Source: Methylobacterium sp. J-068 (GTDB lineage: Bacteria; Pseudomonadota; Alphaproteobacteria; Rhizobiales; Beijerinckiaceae). From it: a stretch of 64,000 bases of DNA. A program made the position numbers and the translations under genes. The notes under the pieces are model-generated. The model had not been told where the DNA came from. It did not search any database and worked only from the letters and a program-made list of their open reading frames with translations. The stretch is taken from NCBI RefSeq assembly GCF_022829445.1, contig NZ_JAKSXY010000109.1, positions 62,001-126,000 of the forward strand, in the 5' to 3' direction. This document shows, in pieces, positions 53,877-63,131 of the stretch; positions within the stretch are counted from its first letter, which is position 1, and every line of letters begins with the position of its first letter.

Positions 53877-55139
53877 ATGAACGCCCCCGAGACCACCTCC
53901 CCCTTCGTCGGCGGAGCCCCCGACCAGTTCGCGACCGCCGCCCTCGGCTCCGGCCGCCCCTCGGCGGACATCCAGGGCGCCACCTTCATGGGCTGGCGCC
54001 GCGAGAACGGCCGCGTCGGCGTGCGCAACCACGTCGTCCTCCTGCCGCTCGACGACCTCTCGAACGCCTCCTGCGAGGCGGTCGCCAACACCGTCAAGGG
54101 CACGATGGCCCTGCCCCACGCCTATGGCCGGCTGCAGTTCGGCGAGGACCTCGAACTCCACTTCCGCACCCTGATCGGCATCGGCTCGAACCCGAACGTC
54201 GCGGCCGTCGTGGTCATCGGCATCGAGGACCAGTGGACCAACCGGATCGTCGAGGGCATCGCCAAGACCGGCAAGCCCGTGGTCGGCTTCGGCATCGAGG
54301 GGCACGGCGACATCGCCACCATCGCCAAGGCCAGCTACCAGGCCAAGCGCTTCGTGCAATGGGCGACCGAGTTGCCCCGCGAGGAATGCCCGATCGCGGA
54401 CCTCTGGATCTCGACGAAGTGCGGCGAGTCCGACACCACCACGGGCCTCTCCTCCTGCCCCACCGTGGGCAACCTCTACGACAAGCTGATCCCAGCCGGC
54501 ATCTACGGCGTGTTCGGCGAGACCTCGGAGATCACGGGCGCCGAGCACCTCTGCCGCGAGCGCGCCGCGACGCCCGAGATCGGCGACAAGTGGTTTTCCA
54601 TGTGGAAGTCCTACCAGGACGACGTCATCGAGGCCCACAAGACCGACGATCTCTCGGATTCCCAGCCGACCAAGGGCAACATCCTGGGCGGCCTGAGCAC
54701 GATCGAGGAGAAGGCGCTCGGCAACCTCGAGAAGATCGGCCACGACAGCCGCTACATCGACGCGCTCCAGCCGGCCGAGGCCCCCGCCAAGGGGCCGGGC
54801 CTGTACTACATGGACACCTCGTCGGCGGCGGCCGAATGCGTGACCCTGATGGCGGCGGCGGGCTACGTCGTCCACACCTTCCCCACCGGCCAGGGCAACG
54901 TCATCGGCAACCCGATCGTCCCGGTGATCAAGATCACCGGCAATCCGCGCACGGTGCGCACCATGGGCGAGCACATCGACGTCGACGTCTCGGGCGTGCT
55001 GACCCGCGAGATGACCATCCCGCAGGCCGGCGACGCCCTGATCGACATGGTGATCCGCACCGCGAACGGACGCCTCACGGCCGCCGAATCCCTCGGCCAC
55101 CGCGAGTTCGTGATGACGAAGCTGTACCGGAGCGCCTGA
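53877..55139 (+). CDS. suyB: (2R)-3-sulfolactate sulfo-lyase, beta subunit
   Basis: 420 residues from ATG 53877, which has GGAGAG eight bases before it (ATG 53859 is the alternative). UxaA C-terminal catalytic domain: FMGWRRENGRVGVRNHVVLL, STKCGESDTTTGLSSCPTVG, and FPTGQGNVIGNPIVPVIKIT. Cys residues in the second motif are candidate iron ligands, as in related dehydratases. Forms the sulfo-lyase with SuyA; product sulfite is handled by the exporters and SorAB. Confidence 0.88.
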   Translation: MNAPETTSPFVGGAPDQFATAALGSGRPSADIQGATFMGWRRENGRVGVRNHVVLLPLDDLSNASCEAVANTVKGTMALPHAYGRLQFGEDLELHFRTLIGIGSNPNVAAVVVIGIEDQWTNRIVEGIAKTGKPVVGFGIEGHGDIATIAKASYQAKRFVQWATELPREECPIADLWISTKCGESDTTTGLSSCPTVGNLYDKLIPAGIYGVFGETSEITGAEHLCRERAATPEIGDKWFSMWKSYQDDVIEAHKTDDLSDSQPTKGNILGGLSTIEEKALGNLEKIGHDSRYIDALQPAEAPAKGPGLYYMDTSSAAAECVTLMAAAGYVVHTFPTGQGNVIGNPIVPVIKITGNPRTVRTMGEHIDVDVSGVLTREMTIPQAGDALIDMVIRTANGRLTAAESLGHREFVMTKLYRSA

Positions 55140-55271
55140 CGGGCGGTCTCTCCCGCCGCGTTCCGGTCCGGGACGCGGCGTCCCACCCCGACGCCATCGG
55201 GGTTTTCGCGGACGGAGGAAGACCGCGCAAGCGGCGCCTCCCGTTCGAAGAGCGCGTGGGAGGAACGCCAA

Positions 55272-56651
55272 GTGAGATCAGCGCCAATGCGATTCTTGCG
55301 ATCGATCTACGGTCAGGTCCTGGTCGGCATCGCCCTCGGCATCGTCGTGGGCGTGCTCGCTCCCGAATTCGCCGTGGGCCTGAAGATCCTCGGCGACATG
55401 TTCATCAACCTGATCAAGATGGTCGTCGGTCCGGTGATCTTCTGCACGGTGGTGGTCGGCATCGCCCATGTGGGGGACATGAAGAGCGTCGGCCGCATGG
55501 GGCTGAAGACGCTCGTGTATTTCGAGGTCTCGACGACGGTGGCGCTGGCCGCCGGCCTCCTCTTCGTCAACCTCCTGCGGCCCGGCGACGGCATCAACGC
55601 CACGGTCGAGAGCCTCGACGCCAAGAGCGTCGCGGCGATCACGGGCAAGGCCCACGCCCAGAGCGTGATGGAGATCATCGCCAACATCATCCCGCACAGC
55701 GCGGTCGACGCCTTCGCCAAGGGCGACCTCCTCCAGGTGATGTTCTTCTCCGTCCTCGTGGGGATGGGGCTGGCCGCCATGGGTCCGAAGGGGCAGTTCC
55801 CCCTCAAGGTCATCCATTCCTTCGGCGATATCCTGATGAAGGTCGTGGGCATCATCATGCGTTTTGCCCCCATCGGGGCGTTCGGCGCCATGGCCTTCAC
55901 CATCGGCAAGTTCGGCCTCGGCATCCTCGCCCAGTACGGGATGCTGATCCTGTCGCTCTACCTGACCTTCTTCGTGTTCATCGTGCTGTTCCTCGGCGGC
56001 GTGATGCGGTTCTACGTGGGCTTGAGCCTGTGGAAGCTGGTCCTCTACGTCCGCGAGGAGATGTTCATCCTGCTCGGCACGACCAGCACCGAATCCGTCC
56101 TGCCGCGCCTGATGGCCAAGCTCGGCGGCCTCTCCGTCGAGAAGGGCGTCACCGGCCTCGTGATGCCGGCGGGCCTGTCGTTCAACATGGACGGGTCGTG
56201 CATCTATCTCACCATGGCGATCGGCTTCATCGCCCAGGCGCTCAACATCCCGCTCACCTGGGAGCAGGAACTCGGACTCCTCGCCATCGCCCTCGTGACC
56301 TCGAAGGGGGTCGCCGGCGTCGCCGGCGCCATCCTGTTCGTGCTCGCCGCGACGCTCCAGGCCTCCCAGCTCCTGCCGGTGGCCGGCATCGCGCTGATCA
56401 TCGGCGTCGACCGCATCCTCAACGAGCTGCGGGCGATCACCAACGCCATCGGAAACATGGTGGCGACCCTGGTGATTGCCCGCTGGGAGGGCAAGATCGA
56501 CCTCGCCCATGCCCGCGCCGTCCTCGACGGGCGCATCCAGCCCGACCTCGACAGCCTCGACGAGCCGGACGAGGCGGTGGACGACGCGCCCGAGCGGGCG
56601 CCCGTCCCCGTGCGCCACGGGCCGATGCCCACCATGGTCGCGGCCACCTGA
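55272..56651 (+). CDS. dctA: DctA-type dicarboxylate:cation symporter
   Basis: 459 residues from GTG 55272, which is 7 bp after GGGAGG (ATG 55287 is the alternative). DctA/GltP family: about eight spans, the serine-rich hairpin LLGTTSTESVLPRLM, and SFNMDGSCIYLTMAIGFIAQ. Known substrates are C4-dicarboxylates. Within a sulfolactate operon it most likely imports 3-sulfolactate, a dianion similar in shape to malate; that is inference. Published sulfolactate importers are mostly of TRAP or TTT type. Confidence 0.85.
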   Translation: MRSAPMRFLRSIYGQVLVGIALGIVVGVLAPEFAVGLKILGDMFINLIKMVVGPVIFCTVVVGIAHVGDMKSVGRMGLKTLVYFEVSTTVALAAGLLFVNLLRPGDGINATVESLDAKSVAAITGKAHAQSVMEIIANIIPHSAVDAFAKGDLLQVMFFSVLVGMGLAAMGPKGQFPLKVIHSFGDILMKVVGIIMRFAPIGAFGAMAFTIGKFGLGILAQYGMLILSLYLTFFVFIVLFLGGVMRFYVGLSLWKLVLYVREEMFILLGTTSTESVLPRLMAKLGGLSVEKGVTGLVMPAGLSFNMDGSCIYLTMAIGFIAQALNIPLTWEQELGLLAIALVTSKGVAGVAGAILFVLAATLQASQLLPVAGIALIIGVDRILNELRAITNAIGNMVATLVIARWEGKIDLAHARAVLDGRIQPDLDSLDEPDEAVDDAPERAPVPVRHGPMPTMVAAT

Positions 56652-56720
56652 GATGCGATGCGTTCTCTCCGTGAACGGAAACCCGGTGCCATGCCGACAT
56701 CAGAAAGCCCCAGGACGCGC

Positions 56721-57665
56721 ATGCCGAAGGTCGTGATCAGCGAATTCATGGACGAGGCGGCCATCGCGGCCGAATTCGGCGGGTTCGAGACCCTCTACGA
56801 TCCGGGTCTCGTCGACCGGCCGGACGACCTGACGGCGGCGCTGGCAGGCGCGGACGCCCTCGTGGTCCGCAACCGCACCCAGGTGCGGGGCGCGCTCCTG
56901 GCCGCGGCCCCCGACCTCAAGGTGGTCGGGCGCCTCGGCGTCGGGCTCGACAACATCGACCTCGCGGCCTGCGGCGAGCGCGGCATCGCGGTCTACCCCG
57001 CGACCGGCGCCAACGACGTCGCGGTGGCCGAATACGTGATCGGCACGGCGATGCTGCTCCTGCGCGGCGCCTACGGCGCGACCGCCGCCGTGGCGGCGGG
57101 GACGTGGCCGCGCGACGCGCTGATGGGCCGGGAGATCTCGGGCAAGCGCCTCGGCCTCGTCGGATTCGGCGCCATCGCCCGCGAGACCGCTCACCGCGCC
57201 CTTGCCCTCGGGATGGAGGTCTCGGCCCACGACCCCCTCCTCCCGGCCGACGACCCGGCCTGGCGGACGGGAAGCGGCACGGTCGCGCGCGCGGAAAACC
57301 TCGCCGCGCTCGTCGCCCGGAGCGACGTCCTCTCCCTCCACGTGCCGCTGACGCCCGAGACCCGGGGGATGATCGACGCCGGAATCCTTGCGCGGATGCC
57401 GGCCGGGGCCGTGCTGATCAACGCCGCGCGCGGCGAGGTGGTCGATGTCGCGGCCGTGGCGGAGGCCTTGCGCGGCCGCCATCTCGGCGGCGCCGCCCTC
57501 GACGTATTCCCACAGGAACCCCTCGACGCGGCCTCGGGCGCCCCGCTCCGCGATCTGCCCAACCTCATCCTGACGCCGCACATCGCCGGGGTGACCCAGG
57601 AATCGAACGTGCGCGTCTCCCGCGTCACGGCGCAGGCCGTGCGCCGCCACCTCTCCGAGGGCTGA
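56721..57665 (+). CDS. slcC: (S)-sulfolactate dehydrogenase, D-2-hydroxyacid dehydrogenase family
   Basis: 314 residues from ATG 56721. The start MPKVVISEFMDEAAI is very like SlcC. Rossmann motif GLVGFGAIAR (about 148-157). Catalytic Arg is in INAARGEVVD, Glu in the VFPQEPLD region and His in LTPHIAGVTQESN. It oxidises (S)-3-sulfolactate to 3-sulfopyruvate with NAD. Paired with ComC, which makes the (R)-isomer, it lets the cell use both enantiomers. Confidence 0.85.
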   Translation: MPKVVISEFMDEAAIAAEFGGFETLYDPGLVDRPDDLTAALAGADALVVRNRTQVRGALLAAAPDLKVVGRLGVGLDNIDLAACGERGIAVYPATGANDVAVAEYVIGTAMLLLRGAYGATAAVAAGTWPRDALMGREISGKRLGLVGFGAIARETAHRALALGMEVSAHDPLLPADDPAWRTGSGTVARAENLAALVARSDVLSLHVPLTPETRGMIDAGILARMPAGAVLINAARGEVVDVAAVAEALRGRHLGGAALDVFPQEPLDAASGAPLRDLPNLILTPHIAGVTQESNVRVSRVTAQAVRRHLSEG

Positions 57666-57670
57666 AAGCC

Positions 57671-58666
57671 ATGACCACCCTGAGCCTCGCCGCCGCCCAC
57701 GCCCTCGTCACCGAGGCCCTGGTCCGCTGCGGAACGCTGGCGCCCGCGGCCCGCAGCGTCGCCCGCGCCCTCGTCGGGGCCGAGGCGGACGGGCTGAAGG
57801 GCCACGGCCTCTCGCGGGTGGCGTCCTACGCCGCGCAGGTCCGGGCCGGAAAGGTGGTGGGCGACGCCGCCGTCGCGGTGACGCGGCCCCGGCCCGGCCT
57901 CCTCGCGGTGGATGCGGCCCACGGCTTCGCCTATCCGGCCCTCGACGCGGTGCTGGAACAGCTTCCAGCGATCACGCGGGACCAGGGCGTCGCGGCGGCC
58001 GGCATCCGCCGCTCGCATCATTGCGGCGCGGCCGGACGGCCCGTCGAGGCCCTGGCGGAGGCGGGGCTCCTCGCGATCCTGTTCGCCAACACTCCGGCGG
58101 CGATGGCCCCCTGGGGCGGCTCACGGGCGGTGTTCGGAACCAATCCCCTCGCCTTCGCCTGCCCCCTGCCGGGGGGCGCGCCGATCGTGGTCGACCTGTC
58201 TCTCTCGAAGGTGGCGCGCGGCGCGATCATGACCGCCCGGCAGCGCAATGAGCCCATCCCCGAGGGCTGGGCCCTCGATGCCGCCGGACAGCCGACGACC
58301 GACCCGGGCGCCGCCCTCAAGGGCACCATGGTGCCGCTCGGCGACGCGAAGGGCACGGCGCTCGCCCTGATGGTGGAACTCCTCGCCGCCGGCCTGACCG
58401 GCGGGCGCTTCGCGGCCGAGGCAAGTTCGTTCCTGGACGCCGAGGGCGATCCGCCGGGGACCGGGCAGCTCGTCATCGCCATCGCGGCGGATGCGTTCGG
58501 GCCCGGCGCCCTGGCGCGGTTCGCCGAACTCGCGGGCTCCATCGCGGCGCAGGACGGGGCCCGCCTGCCGGGCGCGCGCCGCCTCGCCCTGCGGGCGCGG
58601 GCCGAGGCCGAGGGGCTGACCGTCCCGGACGCGCTCGTGGCCGAGATCGAGGCGCTCCGGGCGTGA
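57671..58666 (+). CDS. comC: (R)-sulfolactate dehydrogenase, malate/lactate dehydrogenase-2 family
   Basis: 331 residues from ATG 57671, 5 bp after slcC. LDH2/MDG fold: EADGLKGHGLSRVASYAAQV, HHCGAAGRPVEALAEAGLLA, and FGTNPLAFACPLPGGAPIVV. Reduces 3-sulfopyruvate to (R)-3-sulfolactate, the SuyAB substrate. Other members act on malate or ureidoglycolate, but the operon gives a clear assignment. Confidence 0.85.
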   Translation: MTTLSLAAAHALVTEALVRCGTLAPAARSVARALVGAEADGLKGHGLSRVASYAAQVRAGKVVGDAAVAVTRPRPGLLAVDAAHGFAYPALDAVLEQLPAITRDQGVAAAGIRRSHHCGAAGRPVEALAEAGLLAILFANTPAAMAPWGGSRAVFGTNPLAFACPLPGGAPIVVDLSLSKVARGAIMTARQRNEPIPEGWALDAAGQPTTDPGAALKGTMVPLGDAKGTALALMVELLAAGLTGGRFAAEASSFLDAEGDPPGTGQLVIAIAADAFGPGALARFAELAGSIAAQDGARLPGARRLALRARAEAEGLTVPDALVAEIEALRA

Positions 58667-58821
58667 AGGCCGCCACACCGGCCGGGAGCCGGCCTCGCCC
58701 CCCGGCACTCCGGACCGATCGATTGCCCGAGGCCGGACTCGGCCTTAACGAAGGACGGGACACCGTGCTGGGACATCTCTCCTTTCTTACTCCCACGCCC
58801 GGGGAGCAGCGACGCACCGAC

Positions 58822-59568
58822 ATGGAACGCACAGGTGGTAACGCGGTCGGCCGCGGCGATGCGGTGGGCTTCCGGCCGCTCTATCGGCAGGTCTACGATA
58901 CGCTCCTGCGCCGCCTCGCCGACGCGGTCTGGCAGCCGGGCCAGATCCTTCCGAGCGAAGGGGTGCTCGCGGCCGAACTCGGCGTCAGCCAGGGGACGGT
59001 GCGCAAGGCCCTCGACGCGCTCACCGCCGACAGCCTGCTGGTGCGCCGGCAGGGGCGCGGCACCTTCGTGGCCGAGCACGACGACAAGCAGAGCGTCTTC
59101 CGCTTCTTCAAGCTCCGCCCCGACGGGACGGTGGCCGGCACGCCGACGAGCCGCGTCGTCTCGATCACGGAGGCCGCCGCCACGATCGACGAGCGCGACC
59201 GGTTGTCCCTCCTGCGCAACGCGCGCGTGGTGCGGCTGGAGCGGGTGCGCTCCCTCGACGGGCGCGCCTGCCTGTTCGAGACGATCGCGGTCCCGTCGAG
59301 CCTGTTTCCCGGCATGGCCGCGATGGAGCTTCCGAACACGCTCTACAGCCTCTACGCGACGCGGTTCGGCATCACGATCGCGACCGCGCACGAGCGCCTG
59401 AAGGCGATCGCGCTCGAACCCGAGAAGGCGGCCCTGCTGGGCAAGCCGGCGGGCACGCCGGTCCTCGAGGTCGACCGCGTCGCCGTCGACCTCGAGGACC
59501 GGCCGGTGGAATGGCGCCTGTCGACCTGCCTCACCGAGGACATCCACTACGCCTCCGTCCTGCGATGA
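58822..59568 (+). CDS. HutC-type GntR regulator of the sulfolactate operon
   Basis: 248 residues from ATG 58822. Winged helix FRPLYRQVYDTLLRRLADAV and ILPSEGVLAAELGVSQGTVR (about 13-65), then a UTRA domain. In the suy-sor transcription unit, so autoregulation through the suyA promoter is likely. It is my preferred candidate for the TGTCTT-ATAN-AAGACA sites. A 155-bp gap (58667-58821) precedes it with no operator-like palindrome. Its stop overlaps an upstream alternative sorA start (59565) as ATGA. Confidence 0.82.
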   Translation: MERTGGNAVGRGDAVGFRPLYRQVYDTLLRRLADAVWQPGQILPSEGVLAAELGVSQGTVRKALDALTADSLLVRRQGRGTFVAEHDDKQSVFRFFKLRPDGTVAGTPTSRVVSITEAAATIDERDRLSLLRNARVVRLERVRSLDGRACLFETIAVPSSLFPGMAAMELPNTLYSLYATRFGITIATAHERLKAIALEPEKAALLGKPAGTPVLEVDRVAVDLEDRPVEWRLSTCLTEDIHYASVLR

Positions 59569-59618
59569 ACGTCGCGGATCGCGAGGGGCGCCTTTCAGCG
59601 GGACAGGGAGAAACCGGG

Positions 59619-60851
59619 ATGGCCACGATGGATCGACGCAGCCTCCTCAGACAGGCCGGGGCCGGCCTGATCGCGGCCGGCGGGTCGGCCCTCGCGCCGC
59701 TGCGCGGATGGGCTGCGGAGGAGACCGCCGCCGCGCCCGAGGTCGTCCTGCCCTTCGGCAACGGCGAGCGGCCGCTCGTCGCTTATCCGGGCAAGCGCCC
59801 GCTCCTGCAGATGACCGCGCGGCCGCCGCAGCTGGAGACGCCCTTCTCCGTCTTCGACGAGGGCGTGCTCACGCCGAACGACGCCTTCTTCGTCCGCTAT
59901 CACCTCGCCGACATTCCGACGACGATCGATCCCGAAACCTTCCGCCTGACAGTGGCGGGGCACGTGGATGGACCGGTCTCCCTGTCGCTCGCCGAACTGA
60001 AAGCGCTGCCGACCGTCGAGATCGTCGCGGTCAACCAGTGCTCGGGCAATTCGCGCGGCTTCGTCGAGCCGCGCGTCGCCGGGGGCCAGCTCGCCAACGG
60101 CGCCATGGGCAATGCCCGCTGGACAGGCGTGCCGCTGAAGGTCGTCCTCGACCGGGCGGGGGTGAAGGCCGGGGCCGTGCAGGTCGTGTTCGAGGGTCTC
60201 GACGGCCCGGTCATTCCCGAGACGCCCGATTTCGCCAAGGCGCTCGGCATCGACCATGCCCGCGACGGCGAGGTGATGCTGGCCTGGGCCATGAACGGCG
60301 CCGACCTGCCCTGGCTCAACGGCTACCCGCTGCGCCTCGTGGTTCCGGGCTTCTTCGGAACCTACTGGGTCAAGCACCTCAACGCGATCACGGTGCTCGA
60401 CAAGCCCTACGAGGGCTTCTGGATGAAATCGGCCTATCGCATTCCCGACAATCCGTGCGCCTGCGTCGAGCCCGGGCAGGCGCCCAAGGCCACCGTGCCG
60501 ATCAACCGCTTCACCATCCGGTCCTTCATCACGAACCTCGTCGACGGGGCCGACATCCGGGCGGGACGCACGAATCTGCGCGGCATCGCCTTCGACGGTG
60601 GTTCCGGCATCGCGACGGTGGCGGTCTCGGCCGATGACGGGCACAGCTGGACGGAGGCGACGCTCGGACAGGATCCGGGACGCTATTCCTTCCGGCCCTG
60701 GACCCTGTCGCTCGACCTCGCGCCCGGACCGCACGCCCTGCGGGTGCGGGCCACGGGCAAGGACGGCGCCACCCAGCCGATGGAGCCGCGCTGGAACCCG
60801 CCGGGCTACATGCGCAACGTGGTCGAGAGCGTCCGCGTGCGGGCAGCGTGA
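59619..60851 (+). CDS. sorA: Sulfite dehydrogenase, molybdenum subunit
   Basis: 410 residues from ATG 59619, with AGGGAG upstream. Tat signal MDRRSLLRQAGAGLIAAGGS, so it folds with Mo-cofactor and is exported. The sulfite-oxidase-type Mo ligand is Cys141 in AVNQCSGNSRG; the C-terminal dimerisation domain is present (about 290-410). Oxidises sulfite to sulfate in the periplasm and reduces the SorB cytochrome. This completes the pathway after export of sulfite. Confidence 0.9.
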   Translation: MATMDRRSLLRQAGAGLIAAGGSALAPLRGWAAEETAAAPEVVLPFGNGERPLVAYPGKRPLLQMTARPPQLETPFSVFDEGVLTPNDAFFVRYHLADIPTTIDPETFRLTVAGHVDGPVSLSLAELKALPTVEIVAVNQCSGNSRGFVEPRVAGGQLANGAMGNARWTGVPLKVVLDRAGVKAGAVQVVFEGLDGPVIPETPDFAKALGIDHARDGEVMLAWAMNGADLPWLNGYPLRLVVPGFFGTYWVKHLNAITVLDKPYEGFWMKSAYRIPDNPCACVEPGQAPKATVPINRFTIRSFITNLVDGADIRAGRTNLRGIAFDGGSGIATVAVSADDGHSWTEATLGQDPGRYSFRPWTLSLDLAPGPHALRVRATGKDGATQPMEPRWNPPGYMRNVVESVRVRAA

Positions 60852-60862
60852 GGACAACCCGA

Positions 60863-61192
60863 ATGAAGACGCACGTCCCGACCGCACTTCTATTGATCTC
60901 GGTGAGCCTGGGAGTGTGGGCAAGCCTCCCCGCCACCGCCGCGCCGCGAAGCTACGCGCTGCCGGACCCGACAGCGCAGTTGCGTCCCGCGCCGGACCGA
61001 CAGGCCGGGTTCGAGGCGGCACAGGCCAACTGCCTGACCTGCCACTCCGTCGACTACGTCGCCATGCAGCCGCCCGGGAAGGGACAGGCCTTCTGGGCCA
61101 GCGAAGTGACGAAGATGATCAAGGTCTATCATGCCCCGATCAGCGAGGCCGACGGCAAGGCCATCGCCGACTATCTCGCGGCGGCCTACTAG
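60863..61192 (+). CDS. sorB: Sulfite dehydrogenase cytochrome c subunit
   Basis: 109 residues from ATG 60863 (GTG 60848 is the alternative). Signal peptide ending ATAAPRS, then one heme c site CLTCH (57-61) and a probable distal Met85 (VTKMIKVYHAP). Accepts electrons from SorA. Directly follows sorA by 12 bp. Length fits the SorB family. Confidence 0.88.
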   Translation: MKTHVPTALLLISVSLGVWASLPATAAPRSYALPDPTAQLRPAPDRQAGFEAAQANCLTCHSVDYVAMQPPGKGQAFWASEVTKMIKVYHAPISEADGKAIADYLAAAY

Positions 61193-61232
61193 GGGCGGGC
61201 GTGGCGTCCGCGTCGGCCCCGGAGGTGGAACT

Positions 61233-61475
61233 TCAGAGGATGGCGGTGATGAAGGCGGCGACCTGCGCATGAGCGTTCGCGACCATCTGGGCCACGGGCT
61301 CGTCGGCGAAGTAGATCCGGCTCGCCGTCAGGGTCACGGCGACCAGCCAGAAGCCGATCACGGCGACGTTGCGCGCGCGGCGATCCCCCGCCGCCGACGT
61401 GCCCTGGCACGCGACTTCCACGGGTTCGCCGAACGGATCGTAGCTCATCGTCGGCTGGTCGGAACGCGTGCTCAT
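61233..61475 (-). CDS. Small single-span membrane protein
   Basis: 80 residues from ATG 61475. One span at about 37-53 (VAVIGFWLVAVTLTASRIY) after a polar N-terminus. No family recognised. It is divergent from the YeiH-type exporter gene, and the gap 61476-61609 probably holds both promoters. Confidence 0.55.
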   Translation of the reverse strand: MSTRSDQPTMSYDPFGEPVEVACQGTSAAGDRRARNVAVIGFWLVAVTLTASRIYFADEPVAQMVANAHAQVAAFITAIL

Positions 61476-61609
61476 GACGGTGAATGTCGCGCTTCGACCC
61501 TGCCCAATCAATGGATGGGTTTTGCGAAGATTTTCGCCACGGGAGAGTGTTGTTCTCCTTCGCTCACGCGGTACAGAATTTCCTTCCGCCTGCCTCCCGA
61601 GAAGGCATC

Positions 61610-62740
61610 ATGAGCGTCAAGGGCATCACGACGGCACCCAGCGAGGCTCCCAGGTCGGGGGTCGCCGGTGGCGAGAATTCGCGTGGCGAGATCGCCCGCG
61701 GCAAGACGGCCGGTGGTCGGATCGCCTCGCTCCTGCCCGGAATCCTGGTCTGCCTCGCCGTCACGGCGGCGTCCCTGGCCGTGCAGGCGCTGGAGGAGCG
61801 TGCCACGGGGCATCCCTACGTCGAGGCGCTCGTCATCGCGATCCTGCTCGGGATCGCCCTGCGCACGCTCTGGAGCCCCGGCGAGCGCTTCCGGGCCGGC
61901 ATCGCGTTCTCGGCCAAGCAGGTGCTCGAACTCGCCGTCACGCTGCTCGGCGCCTCCATCAGCCTCGGGGCCATCGTCGCGTCGGGCACGAGCCTGCTCA
62001 CCGGGATCGTCGCCACGGTGGTCCTCGCGATCGTCGCCAGCTACGTCATCTGCCGCGTGCTCGGCCTGCCGGCCCGCATGGCGATCCTGGTGGCCTGCGG
62101 CAACGCCATCTGCGGCAACTCGGCCATCGCCGCCGTGGCGCCGGTGATCGGGGCCGACAGCAAGGACGTGGTCGCCGCCATCGCCTTCACGGCCGTGCTC
62201 GGCGTCCTCATGGTGCTCGGCCTGCCGCTCTTCATCCCGCTCGTCGGGCTGTCCGAGCACCAGTACGGGACGCTGGCGGGATTGACGGTCTACGCGGTGC
62301 CGCAGGTGCTCGCCGCCACCGTCCCGGTCGGCATCCTGGCCACGCAGGTCGGCACGCTGGTCAAGCTGGTGCGCGTCCTGATGCTCGGCCCCGTCGTGGT
62401 CGCGTTCTCGTTCATCGCCCAGCACCTGCCGGCGGAGGGCGCGGTGGCCAAGGCGAAGCCCGGCCGCCTCGGCTTCTTCAAGATCGTGCCCTGGTTCATC
62501 CTGGGCTTCCTGGCGCTCGCGAGCCTGCGCTCCCTCGGCCTCGTTCCCGAGACCGCCTCCCAGCCGATCACCCGTCTGGCGGGCTTGCTCACCGTGGTGT
62601 CGATGGCGGCCCTCGGCCTCGGCGTCGATGTGCGGGTGCTGGCCCGGGTCGGCGGCCGGGTCACGCTCGCGGTGACGGGCTCGCTCGTCGTCCTGCTCGC
62701 CGTCAGCCTATCGCTGATCTGGGCCCTGCGGATCGCCTAA
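61610..62740 (+). CDS. YeiH/UPF0324-type putative sulfite/sulfate exporter
   Basis: 376 residues from ATG 61610. About ten spans. Family segments are VEALVIAILLGIALRTLW, GASISLGAIVASG, CGNAICGNSAIAAVAPVIGA and TVYAVPQVLAATVPVG. Relatives beside cysteate and sulfolactate genes (CuyZ- and SuyZ-type) are thought to export sulfite or sulfate. It lies just after sorAB, so it may be a second exporter in addition to the TauE-type protein. A longer frame from 61484 exists but the family start fits 61610 better. Confidence 0.8.
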   Translation: MSVKGITTAPSEAPRSGVAGGENSRGEIARGKTAGGRIASLLPGILVCLAVTAASLAVQALEERATGHPYVEALVIAILLGIALRTLWSPGERFRAGIAFSAKQVLELAVTLLGASISLGAIVASGTSLLTGIVATVVLAIVASYVICRVLGLPARMAILVACGNAICGNSAIAAVAPVIGADSKDVVAAIAFTAVLGVLMVLGLPLFIPLVGLSEHQYGTLAGLTVYAVPQVLAATVPVGILATQVGTLVKLVRVLMLGPVVVAFSFIAQHLPAEGAVAKAKPGRLGFFKIVPWFILGFLALASLRSLGLVPETASQPITRLAGLLTVVSMAALGLGVDVRVLARVGGRVTLAVTGSLVVLLAVSLSLIWALRIA

Positions 62741-62938
62741 GATCCGCCCCGGCGGAACCCCGGTCAGCGCGCCCGAGGCCGAGACGGCTCTCGACCGCCC
62801 GCGCCGGGAAGACCGTGACGGCGGAGCGGGTGCCCAGGCTCGCGCCACCCTGCATCGAGCGAGCAAAGCGAGCCTGGATGCGTTTTGATGGAATCATCCG
62901 AGCGAAGCGTAAGACGCTGTCGATGCTCAGGAAAAGAA

Positions 62939-63014
62939 TGGTGCCCAGGGACGGAGTCGAACCGCCGACACTGCGATTTTCAGTCGCATGCTCTACCAAC
63001 TGAGCTACCTGGGC
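62939..63014 (-). tRNA. tRNA-Phe (anticodon GAA), 3' CCA encoded
   Basis: On the minus strand the sequence starts GCCCAGGTAGCTCAGTTGGT and closes its 7-bp acceptor stem with CCTGGGC followed by A and CCA. The anticodon loop is CTGAAAA between a TGCGA/TCGCA stem, giving anticodon GAA, and the T-loop GGTTCGACTCC is present. All arms pair well. No integrase or duplicated tRNA end was seen, so no sign of island integration here. The 62741-62938 stretch before it holds no gene. Confidence 0.95.
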
Positions 63015-63131
63015 CGCCGCCGGTTCGCGTGAGCGGCACCGGCTGGAGCGGGGGTATAGGGGGTGGATTGCGGCCTGTCCAGCCTTGTTCGAAAGAGATT
63101 TCGCGGGCGGTGCCCGGCCTCGATCCTGGCC

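Noticed and set aside
53534..55139. Altronate or galactarate dehydratase (UxaA/GarD)
   Set aside because: Same superfamily, but the split subunits and the surrounding slcC, comC, sorAB and exporters point to sulfolactate sulfo-lyase.
62939..63014. Integration site at the tRNA-Phe gene
   Set aside because: No integrase gene, no duplicated tRNA 3' end and no transposase in the window.
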